From JAFKFI01 sp963795435 (GTDB lineage Bacteria > Pseudomonadota > Alphaproteobacteria > Acetobacterales > Acetobacteraceae), in the NCBI GenBank assembly GCA_963795435.1, contig CAWCHV010000007.1, forward strand, positions 2,418,001 to 2,482,000: a stretch of 64,000 nucleotides of DNA. The letters run 5' to 3'. The notes under the pieces were generated by a model that saw only the letters and a program-made list of their open reading frames with translations, searched no databases and was not told where the DNA came from. The position numbers were made by a program, and so were the translations under genes. Of this stretch, positions 53,407 to 60,693 are shown in pieces. Numbering within the stretch: the first letter of the stretch is position 1; the number at the start of each line of letters is the position of its first letter.

Positions 53407-56067
53407 ATGAAGGGCGACTTCAGCCGATACCGCTTCGATCCGGCGAAGCACTACACCGCCGTGCTCGAACAGCAAGGCCGCGTACAGCTCGACGCCGACG
53501 CCAACGAGCAGCGCGCCATCGACTGGCATCGGCTAGCGACCGAGACCGTGGACGTGATCGGTGCCACCGGCGCGCCGCGCCACGCCGCCGGTTTCGCCAT
53601 ATCTCTGCGCTCCGATAACCGCTCGCTGCTGATCGGACCCGGACGCTACTACGTCGACGGACTGCTCTGCGAAGCCGCGATCGAGCTCGACTACACGCAA
53701 CAACCTTGGCTGATCGACCCACAGCCCGGCCTTGACGTAATGCTCGCGGCGCTCCGCGTCGGGCGGGCCAGCGCGGTGCGGGTCTGGCTGGAGGCGTGGC
53801 AACGGCTGGTCACGCCGATCGACGACCCCTGCATCAAGGACCCCGCGCTCGGCGAGGCCGACACCACCGTGCGGGTGCAGACGGTGTGGCGCGTGGTCGC
53901 CGAGCAGGTCGCGGCGACGACGACCAACCTGCCCGATCTGCGGCAGGCGGTGGACACGCTGCGCCAATCGCTCGCATCGTTTCAACAAGCAACGCAATCG
54001 ACCGCCCTGCAAGCGATCACGGCTCGCGCCGACACGCTCGCCACCGAGGCCGCGCAAAGTGGCGCGAGCGCCGCGCGCCTCGCTCCCGAGCTGGTTTCTC
54101 TCCGCGGTGCGGGCGCCGCAGCCCTATCGGGTCTTGCGCGCACACCGGGTGACACCGGCGCGCGGATAGCCGCCGCGCTCGACGCGATCGGCGGCATCGG
54201 TGGTGTATCCGAGCAAGAGAGCTGCTGCGTCGCGATGCGCCGCCCGCCGCTCGTCCTCTTGCCGGGCACGATGACGGCGAGCACCGACGACACGTCGGGC
54301 CAGGGGCCCTGTCTGCCGTCGCCGCAGGCGGCGTATCGCGGATTGGAGAACCAGCTGTATCGCGTGGAGGTGCATCAGGGCGGCCCGCTCGCCGCGGCGA
54401 CGTTCAAGTGGTCGCGCGAGAACGGCTCGGTGCTGACGCGCATCGTCCATGTCAGCGGCGCGGTGCTTACGGTGGATAGTCTCGGCCCTGACGCCAATCT
54501 CGGTTTCGCGCCGCTGCAATGGGTGGAGATTTCCGACGACAGCGACATGTTCGGCCAGACGCCGAACCAGCCCGGCCAGCTGTGCCAGATCAAGTTCGTC
54601 GATTTCGAGCACCGTCGCATCACGCTCACGCAACCCGCGCCGGCGGTCGATACGGAGAACGGCCACGCCAAGCTCCGGCGCTGGGACCACACCGACGCCG
54701 ACGCCACCGAAGCAGGCATCGCAATGACGCCCGGCGGTTGGCACAGCCTGGAGAACGGCATCCGCGTGCAGTTCTCCGACGCGCGCCCGTTCATCGCCGG
54801 CGACTACTGGCTGGTCGTGGCGCGCACCGCGACTGGCGCGCTGGAATGGCCGCCCTGCGCCAGCGACGGCGCGGATTTCCAGCCGGCGCACAACACGCGC
54901 ATCCGCCGCGCGCCGCTCGCCTGCATCCATTTCGACGACAAGCTCGGCGGCTTCGTCCCCGAGGATTGCCGGGACTTCTTCTCGCCGCTGACCGAGCTCA
55001 CGCCGCCAGCCACGCCGACCGCCCTGCACGTCAGCGCGATCAACTGGCCGAACGACGACCTTATCACGCTCGACCAAATCCAGGCGGCCGGGCTGAGCGT
55101 CACGCTCGACGGGCCGCCGGCACCCGGCATCGATGCCGCGACCTTCACCGTGCAGCTCGAGGCGCCGCTGTTCATCGCCTCGTCGGATGCGGGATTTGCC
55201 GCGTTCGTGGCGGCGCATGGCAACATCACCTTGGCGCTACGTCTCGCGCTCATCGTCGATGGCGGCGTCGCGATCAACGGCAACGTGGTCGTCTGGACCA
55301 TGCCGCGGAGGTTGACGACCGAACTCGCACAACTGATGCAGGCGCTTGAGCCCTTTGTCGACCGCGGCGTTTTCGCGCGGGTCCGGGTGGCGCTGAAGGG
55401 GCACGCGATCCGCGGGACCGGCGCCGGCCCCCCCGTCTACCTCGACGGCCAGAGTTTCGGCGTGCCGGCCACCCGCGCCGACGGCAAGACGGCCCGCACC
55501 GATTTAACCTTCCCGTCCGGTGACGCGGTAAGGGCGAGCGATTTCGAAAGCTGGTTCTATCTCGCGCCGAGCCAGCGCGTGGTCAGCGTGACGGTGACGC
55601 CGCCGGCGGTCGCCTGGGTGCAGGTCGGCGTTGTCGGCAACGCCATTCTGCTCCGGCTGGTCGATCCGACGACCACGACGCAGGCCGCCGTGTCGCCCAC
55701 CCTGATCTTCGCGCTCGCCTACGACGCGCCCGCCGATACCGTGGTGACCCTTTCGGTCAGCGGCGGCACGACGGGCATCGTCACGGTGCCGGCCACCGTC
55801 ACGGTGCCGCGGGGCAGCAAATCGCCCGCGCAGCCGGTCGCGATCACCGTCGGCAACACGGGTGTCGCGAGCACCGAAGTCTACACGATTGCGGTCAGCG
55901 TGCCGCTAGCGAGCGGCACCACGGCGAGCAACACGGCGACCCTCACCGTGACCGGGCACCCCGGCGGGGGGACAGTCATTCCACCCGGCATCTTCACCCG
56001 TCCGGGGGGCGTCGGCAGCCTGTTCCGCACCAGCGACACATCGAGCGTCGCGGGCGGGCACGGCTGA
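53407..56067 (+). CDS. DUF6519-type eCIS protein
   Basis: 886 residues. The start MKGDFSRYRFDPAKHYTAVL, EQQGRVQLDADANEQRAIDW is the hallmark of DUF6519 proteins that accompany J-like/gpI genes in eCIS-like clusters. FKWSRENGSVLTRIVHVSG is a second conserved block. Residues 170-260 are helical; residues 700-850 are repetitive beta sequence rich in valine and threonine. Proposed as an outer baseplate or fibre-like component because of position and size, not because of known function. A possible exposed tail ends SSVAGGHG. It closes the structural cluster. Confidence 0.78.
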   Translation: MKGDFSRYRFDPAKHYTAVLEQQGRVQLDADANEQRAIDWHRLATETVDVIGATGAPRHAAGFAISLRSDNRSLLIGPGRYYVDGLLCEAAIELDYTQQPWLIDPQPGLDVMLAALRVGRASAVRVWLEAWQRLVTPIDDPCIKDPALGEADTTVRVQTVWRVVAEQVAATTTNLPDLRQAVDTLRQSLASFQQATQSTALQAITARADTLATEAAQSGASAARLAPELVSLRGAGAAALSGLARTPGDTGARIAAALDAIGGIGGVSEQESCCVAMRRPPLVLLPGTMTASTDDTSGQGPCLPSPQAAYRGLENQLYRVEVHQGGPLAAATFKWSRENGSVLTRIVHVSGAVLTVDSLGPDANLGFAPLQWVEISDDSDMFGQTPNQPGQLCQIKFVDFEHRRITLTQPAPAVDTENGHAKLRRWDHTDADATEAGIAMTPGGWHSLENGIRVQFSDARPFIAGDYWLVVARTATGALEWPPCASDGADFQPAHNTRIRRAPLACIHFDDKLGGFVPEDCRDFFSPLTELTPPATPTALHVSAINWPNDDLITLDQIQAAGLSVTLDGPPAPGIDAATFTVQLEAPLFIASSDAGFAAFVAAHGNITLALRLALIVDGGVAINGNVVVWTMPRRLTTELAQLMQALEPFVDRGVFARVRVALKGHAIRGTGAGPPVYLDGQSFGVPATRADGKTARTDLTFPSGDAVRASDFESWFYLAPSQRVVSVTVTPPAVAWVQVGVVGNAILLRLVDPTTTTQAAVSPTLIFALAYDAPADTVVTLSVSGGTTGIVTVPATVTVPRGSKSPAQPVAITVGNTGVASTEVYTIAVSVPLASGTTASNTATLTVTGHPGGGTVIPPGIFTRPGGVGSLFRTSDTSSVAGGHG

Positions 56068-56077
56068 GCGCGCGGGC

Positions 56078-56971
56078 ATGAAAGCCGTCTGGTCGTTCTG
56101 GTCGGCTCCCTATGCGGCGCACTATCGCCATGCCTGGGCGCGTCCGGTAGATCATTTGTTGTCCTGGGTCATCTCGGTGCAGACCGCAATGCGCCATTAC
56201 CCGGACGCGCTGCTCGTCACTGACACCCCCGGCCGGCAATTGCTGGTGGACCGGCTCGGGCTGCCGTTTACCGCCGTCTCGACGGAACTCGACCGGCTCG
56301 CCGGGCGCGATCCCGGCTGGTGGATGCTCGGCAAGCTGGTCGCCTACAGCCTTCAGACAGAGCCGTTCGTGCACATCGACAGCGACGTGTTCCTGTGGAA
56401 GCGGCTGCCGGGGTATCTCGTTGACGCCCCGGTGCTGGCACAGCATCCCGAGTACCATCAGGCATCGCAGTACGGCATCGACGACATCGACACGGCCCTG
56501 CGCGGCGGGGGCGGCCGGCTGCCGATCGAATGGGAATGGGCCTGCTCGCTCGGCCATTTCGTCCGCGCCGAAAATTGCGGCATTCTCGGCGGCCAGGACA
56601 CGGCGTTCCTGCGTTACTTCGCCAAGGTGGCGCTGGCGTTGATCGAGGGCGAGGAGAACCGGGCGATTTGGCGGCGCTTCATCGTGCAGTTCACTCATAA
56701 CTGCGCGGTCGAGCAGTTCCTCCTCGCCGCCTGTATCGGCTTTCACGCGATGCACCCGGACTCGCCTCATCGCGGCGTCGGGGTGCGGTACCTGTTCCCG
56801 TCCTGGGCCGAGGCGACCGACGCCAACCACGCCGCCCGCGCCGGCTACACGCATCTGATGGCAGGCAAGCGGCATCCCTCGGCGGGGCAAAGGCTGACCG
56901 AGCGAGTGCGGCGCGACTGGCCGGACCTCTATCGCCGCTGCGAGCGCTGGGCCGGCGCGCAGCCGACGTGA
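56078..56971 (+). CDS. putative glycosyltransferase (DUF6734-like)
   Basis: 297 residues. MKAVWSFWSAPYAAHYRHAW at the start, LLVTDTPGRQLLVDRLGLPF, WWMLGKLVAYSLQTEPFVHI, and DSDVFLWKRLP, in which DSD is a DxD-like metal site of GT-A glycosyltransferases. NCGILGGQDTAFLRYF and HNCAVEQFLLA resemble the acceptor-side loops of the same group. The start is ten bases after the eCIS stop, so it is likely co-transcribed. A role in decorating the particle or the cell surface is only a guess. Confidence 0.7.
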   Translation: MKAVWSFWSAPYAAHYRHAWARPVDHLLSWVISVQTAMRHYPDALLVTDTPGRQLLVDRLGLPFTAVSTELDRLAGRDPGWWMLGKLVAYSLQTEPFVHIDSDVFLWKRLPGYLVDAPVLAQHPEYHQASQYGIDDIDTALRGGGGRLPIEWEWACSLGHFVRAENCGILGGQDTAFLRYFAKVALALIEGEENRAIWRRFIVQFTHNCAVEQFLLAACIGFHAMHPDSPHRGVGVRYLFPSWAEATDANHAARAGYTHLMAGKRHPSAGQRLTERVRRDWPDLYRRCERWAGAQPT

Positions 56972-56978
56972 AAGACGC

Positions 56979-57026
56979 CTCACCCCGGCCCCCGCAAGCG
57001 CGGGAGAGTTGGGTGAGGGGCTCGCG
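56979..57026. repeat. palindromic dispersed repeat copy
   Basis: CCTCACCCCGGCCCCCGCAA and GCGGGAGAGTTGGGTGAGG form an imperfect inverted repeat with the CCTCACCC/GGGTGAGG ends seen at 42116-42212. It lies between the glycosyltransferase stop and the next start; translated upstream frames through it are not counted as coding. Confidence 0.7.
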
Positions 57027-57042
57027 CGGGATAGAACACGAC

Positions 57043-58344
57043 ATGGACCTGCCCGACCGCCTGCTCGCCCTATGGGACCATCTCGGTCTCCGGGCCGCCC
57101 ATGTCGCCACCCAGATGCCGGCCGATGTAGCGGCCTTCGCGACCGCCCACGCCGACCGGATCGCCGGCCTCGTATTCTGCACGCCGACCCGGCTCGACCC
57201 TGTGCCGTTCGCCGCCCTCGACGATCGCATCCTGATGATCGCCGGCGACGGCGGCCTTAGCGCCGAGGTTACGACGCGCGCCGAGCATCGCCTTCCCGGA
57301 GCTCAGCGCGTCGTGCTCGCCGGCTACGAAGCGCCCGGCTGGGCGGATGTAGTGGCCGACCGCAACGACGAGATCGCCGCATACATGGAGGCTTTCTTCG
57401 AGCGCGTGCCCGCCGATCCGCCTCGCACGCGGAGCCGATCGGGCGCTCACGCTGGCATCGCCTACGCGATCGAGGGCCACGGCCCGGCGCTCGTGCTGCT
57501 GCCGTTCTTCCTCGCACCTTCGCAATGGGCGCCCGCGATCCCCTGCCTTGCGCGGCATTTCACGGTCATCATCCTGTCCGGCCCGCACGTCGGCGGTGTC
57601 GCGGCGCTGGAGGACCGCGCCCGCGCGCCGACCTACCGGGCGATGGTAGGGACATTGTTCGACCTCATCGCTCCCGCGCCGGGCGAGACAATCCTCGATG
57701 TCGGCTGCGGCTCCGGCGCGCTCGACCGGATGCTCGCGGAGCGGTTCGGCGCCGCGAACCCGATCACCGCGGCCGACGTGAACCCGTTCCTGCTGCGCGA
57801 AGCCGAACAACTCGCCGCCGCGAACGGGCTCGCCAACGCGATCACCTTCCGCCGCGCCCACGCCGAGACCCTGCCGTTCCCCGACGACACATTCGGCTGC
57901 GCCTTCACCGTCACCGTGCTGGAGGAATGCGACGCCGACCGCGCGCTCCGGGAGCTTCGCCGCGTGGTCCGGCCCGGCGGACGGGTCGGCGTCATCGTCC
58001 GCGCGATCGACCTGCCGCAATGGTGGAACCTCGACCTGCCGCCCGGGCTGCGCGAGAAGGCGGAGACCCCGCCGCAATCCGTCGCCGCGCGCGGCGTGGC
58101 GGATGCCAGCCTGTACCGCCGGATGCGCGACGCGGGTTTCTCCGGCCTCACCTGCTTCCCCGAACTGGTCACGCTCGATCGCCCCGACGGGCCGATCTGG
58201 CGCTATCGCGAGGATCACGTGCTGTCGCTGCTCTCGCCCGAGGAGACCGCCACGTGGACCACGCTGACCGACGCCGCCCGGCGTGACGGATTGCTGCTCA
58301 CGGCTCATCCCATGCATTGCGCGGTGGGCGTGAAGCCGGCGTGA
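57043..58344 (+). CDS. chimeric protein: alpha/beta-hydrolase pieces followed by a SAM methyltransferase
   Basis: 433 residues from ATG 57043. Residues 1-125 look like the C-terminal part of an alpha/beta hydrolase (LGLRAAHVATQMPADVAAFA, ADRIAGLVFCTPTRLDP, RNDEIAAYMEAFFERV). Residues 135-195 look like the N-terminal part of another (GIAYAIEGHGPALVLLPFFL, PCLARHFTVIIL). Residues 195-433 are a complete methyltransferase with ILDVGCGSGALDRMLAERFG, TAADVNPFLLREAEQLA, FTVTVLEECDADRALRELRR. No intact Ser-His-Asp triad is visible, so hydrolase activity is doubtful. The upstream in-frame extension to 56968 is repeat sequence. Confidence 0.75.
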   Translation: MDLPDRLLALWDHLGLRAAHVATQMPADVAAFATAHADRIAGLVFCTPTRLDPVPFAALDDRILMIAGDGGLSAEVTTRAEHRLPGAQRVVLAGYEAPGWADVVADRNDEIAAYMEAFFERVPADPPRTRSRSGAHAGIAYAIEGHGPALVLLPFFLAPSQWAPAIPCLARHFTVIILSGPHVGGVAALEDRARAPTYRAMVGTLFDLIAPAPGETILDVGCGSGALDRMLAERFGAANPITAADVNPFLLREAEQLAAANGLANAITFRRAHAETLPFPDDTFGCAFTVTVLEECDADRALRELRRVVRPGGRVGVIVRAIDLPQWWNLDLPPGLREKAETPPQSVAARGVADASLYRRMRDAGFSGLTCFPELVTLDRPDGPIWRYREDHVLSLLSPEETATWTTLTDAARRDGLLLTAHPMHCAVGVKPA

Positions 58345-58409
58345 CCTCCTCGCCCCGGCCCTCTGCCCCGACTTGGGGAAGAGTGAGAAGCACCCCCGAG
58401 CACGATATG

Positions 58410-59285
58410 TCACGGCCGCAGAGTCCCGCTGATGTCCTCGACGATCTCACCAATCGTCGCGGATACGCGAGCGCCGGCGCGTTCGAGCGCCGAGCGCTTC
58501 GATGCGATGGTGCCGGCCGTGCCGTGGATCATCGCGCCGGCGTGGCCCATGACGATCCCCTCGCGCGCCGTCGCTCCCGCGATCAACGCGAACACCGGCC
58601 GGTCGTAGCGGTGCGCGCGCAACGCCTCTGCGAGCTCTTCCTCCTCCGTGCCGCCAATCTCGCCCACCACCAGCAATCCGTCGGTATCGGCGCGCGCGGC
58701 GAAATACGGGACCAGCTCGGCAAACCGGGTGCCCTTCACCTGATCCCCACCGACGCCGATCCACGCGCTCTGCCCGATGCCGCGTTGCGCGAGGCGGTAG
58801 CAGACCTCGTAGGACAGCGTGCCGCTCTTCGACATCACGCCGAGCCGCCCCGGACGCAACGTGACCTCGGGCAGAAAGCCGAGCTTCGCCTTGCCGGGTA
58901 TCGCGAGCCCGGGCGTCGACGCGCCGATCCATGTGACGCCAGCTTCGCGGGTCAAGCGCAGCGACTGCAACGCGGCGTGCACCGGCACGCCCTCCGCGAT
59001 CGTCACGATCAGCCGGATGCCGGCCCCAACCGCCTCGCGGATCGCGCTCTGCACGTCGAGCGCCGGCACCATCGCCACACTCGCCACGGCGCCCGTCGCG
59101 GCGACGGCGGCGCGGCAGTTGGCAAAGATCGGCACCCCGTCGATGTCGGCGACGGCACGCGATGTAGAGACGCCCGCGACGATGTTGGTCCCGTACCCGC
59201 GCATCAGCCGCATATGCGACCGGCCGGCGCGGCCCGTCATTCCCTGGATCAGCACCGGCGTCGTATCGTCGATGTCCAAATACAT
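58410..59285 (-). CDS. succinyl-CoA-ligase-like alpha subunit
   Basis: 291 residues of the SucD family. CoA binding is expected in LIQGMTGRAGRSHMRLMRGY, TNIVAGVSTSRA; IGASTPGLAIPGKAKLGFLP and LGVMSKSGTLSYEVCYRLAQ are conserved, and the phosphohistidine is in GHAGAMIHG. The enzyme makes or uses an acyl-CoA with ATP or GTP. The protein is more diverged than housekeeping SucD, and the pair lies outside a TCA operon, so malate-CoA ligase or another acyl-CoA ligase is possible. Starts three bases after the beta-subunit gene. Confidence 0.85.
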   Translation of the reverse strand: MYLDIDDTTPVLIQGMTGRAGRSHMRLMRGYGTNIVAGVSTSRAVADIDGVPIFANCRAAVAATGAVASVAMVPALDVQSAIREAVGAGIRLIVTIAEGVPVHAALQSLRLTREAGVTWIGASTPGLAIPGKAKLGFLPEVTLRPGRLGVMSKSGTLSYEVCYRLAQRGIGQSAWIGVGGDQVKGTRFAELVPYFAARADTDGLLVVGEIGGTEEEELAEALRAHRYDRPVFALIAGATAREGIVMGHAGAMIHGTAGTIASKRSALERAGARVSATIGEIVEDISGTLRP

Positions 59286-59288
59286 CGC

Positions 59289-60413
59289 TCAGCCCCGCAC
59301 CACGCGCGCTGCCGCCTCAATGGCGCGGTCGAGATCCGGCTCCACGATGATCGGCAAGTCCGCCGCCGCGATGATCCGCTCGGCCTCGGCGAAACCGTTG
59401 CCGATGATGCGAGCAACGACGGGCGCGCGTAGCTCGGGCACCGCGCGCATCGCCCGCACCAGCAGGTCGGCGAACTCCCCGAGATGGGTGATGCCGGCGA
59501 ACACGCTCGCCAGAACCACGCGGATGCCTGGGCCGCGCGCGATCCAGGTCAGCACCTCGACTAGCCGCCGTGGATCGCCGCGCATCTGGCCGGTGCGGAT
59601 GTCGCAGAAATTGAAAGGCCGCAGTCCGCGCGCGGTGAGTTCGTCCATCAGCATCATGCTGAGCCCAGCGCCGGTCGTGACCATGCCGACATGCCCGCCG
59701 CCGTCGACCTCTACATAGTCGAACCCGTGCTCAAGCTTCAGCACCGCTTCGGGATAGGCGTTCCGCCGCTCCAGCGCTAACCCCTCAACCTCAACCTGGC
59801 GTCGCAGGGCGTTGCCGTCGAGGATCATCTTGGCGTCTCCCGCGACCCAGCCGCCGTCGGGGAGCAGGAACAGCGGATTGATTTCGAGCAGCGTCGCCTC
59901 GAAGCGAAAAAATGCGGCGGTGAGGCGACAGGCCGCTTCCATTATCGTGTCGCGCCGCTCGCCGGCTAGCTCGCCAAACACCTCCATCACGCTCGCCCAA
60001 TCGGGTGCCGCGAGCGCCGAGCGGACCGCTCCTTGCGCGTGCAGGCTTTCGATCTCGACGCCGCCCCGAGGCGAAAGCAGCACCCGCACGCCAGCGCCGG
60101 CGGGATCGACCGACAGGCTGAGATATGCCTCCTCGCCCGTGACCTGTTGCTCGACTCGACAGGAGGTCACGACGTGGCCCCTGATCGTCATGCCCAGGAT
60201 CGCGTCGAGCTGCCGCCGCAGCTCCTCTGGCGTGGCGGCCAACCCAATGCCGCCCGCCTTGTCGCGTCCGCCGACCGGCACCTGGGCCTTGACGACCCAC
60301 GGTCCGGGAATTTCGGTCGCCATGCGATCGTGCGGCCCAACGAGGGCGCCGGCCGGCACGGGAATGCCGAGCCACGCCAGCAGCGCCTTCGCGTCGTGCT
60401 CGAGGAGCAGCAT
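59289..60413 (-). CDS. succinyl-CoA-ligase-like beta subunit
   Basis: 374 residues of the SucC family with an N-terminal ATP-grasp domain: MLLLEHDAKALLAWLGIPVP, WVVKAQVPVGGRDKAGGIGL, CRVEQQVTGEEAYLSLSVDP, LEINPLFLLPDGGWVAGDAK with metal ligands, then the ligase domain with GGHVGMVTTGAGLSMMLMDE and NFCDIRTGQMRGDPRRLVEV. GDAKMILDGNALRR matches the family AxDAKxxxDxNALxR motif. Forms a heterodimer with the alpha subunit encoded immediately downstream. Substrate as for that gene. Confidence 0.87.
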   Translation of the reverse strand: MLLLEHDAKALLAWLGIPVPAGALVGPHDRMATEIPGPWVVKAQVPVGGRDKAGGIGLAATPEELRRQLDAILGMTIRGHVVTSCRVEQQVTGEEAYLSLSVDPAGAGVRVLLSPRGGVEIESLHAQGAVRSALAAPDWASVMEVFGELAGERRDTIMEAACRLTAAFFRFEATLLEINPLFLLPDGGWVAGDAKMILDGNALRRQVEVEGLALERRNAYPEAVLKLEHGFDYVEVDGGGHVGMVTTGAGLSMMLMDELTARGLRPFNFCDIRTGQMRGDPRRLVEVLTWIARGPGIRVVLASVFAGITHLGEFADLLVRAMRAVPELRAPVVARIIGNGFAEAERIIAAADLPIIVEPDLDRAIEAAARVVRG

Positions 60414-60422
60414 CGGGGCAGG

Positions 60423-60650
60423 TCAGTGTCGCGGTGTGAGCCTCGCCAGGACGTAGCCGAGGGCGCTGGCGATCAGGATGCTCGGCCAGGGCTGCTGCTC
60501 CACGCCGCGGCTGAGGGATTGCGTCGCGCCGCGCGCCTGCTCGACCGCTTCGCCATAAGCAACCGTTGCGTCGCCGGCGACTTGGCGGGCCTTCTCCTCA
60601 ACCACCAGCAGGACGAAAGCCAGCGTGGCCAGGCCAAGAATTGTCTTCAT
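60423..60650 (-). CDS. small membrane-anchored protein (DUF883/YqjD-like)
   Basis: 75 residues: an N-terminal hydrophobic segment (ILGLATLAFVLLVV), a charged helix (EEKARQVAGDATVAYGEAVE, QARGATQSL), and a C-terminal hydrophobic segment PWPSILIASALGYVLARL. The C-terminal part resembles the membrane anchor of YqjD/ElaB ribosome-associated proteins. Assignment is tentative. The ATG at 60650 follows GGAGGATT. It sits between the ligase pair and the oxidoreductase gene on the same strand. Confidence 0.6.
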   Translation of the reverse strand: MKTILGLATLAFVLLVVEEKARQVAGDATVAYGEAVEQARGATQSLSRGVEQQPWPSILIASALGYVLARLTPRH

Positions 60651-60693
60651 GCAATCCTCCGTATTTGATGCGTGCGCCAGCCAAGCACGCACG

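Noticed and set aside
34760..56067. Prophage or type VI secretion system
   Set aside because: No head, packaging, integration or lysis genes and no TssJLM, TssK or ClpV; the DUF4255 and Pvc15-type genes point to an eCIS.
27425..58395. CRISPR array formed by the short palindromic repeats
   Set aside because: The copies are far apart, vary in length, and have no regular spacers or cas genes.
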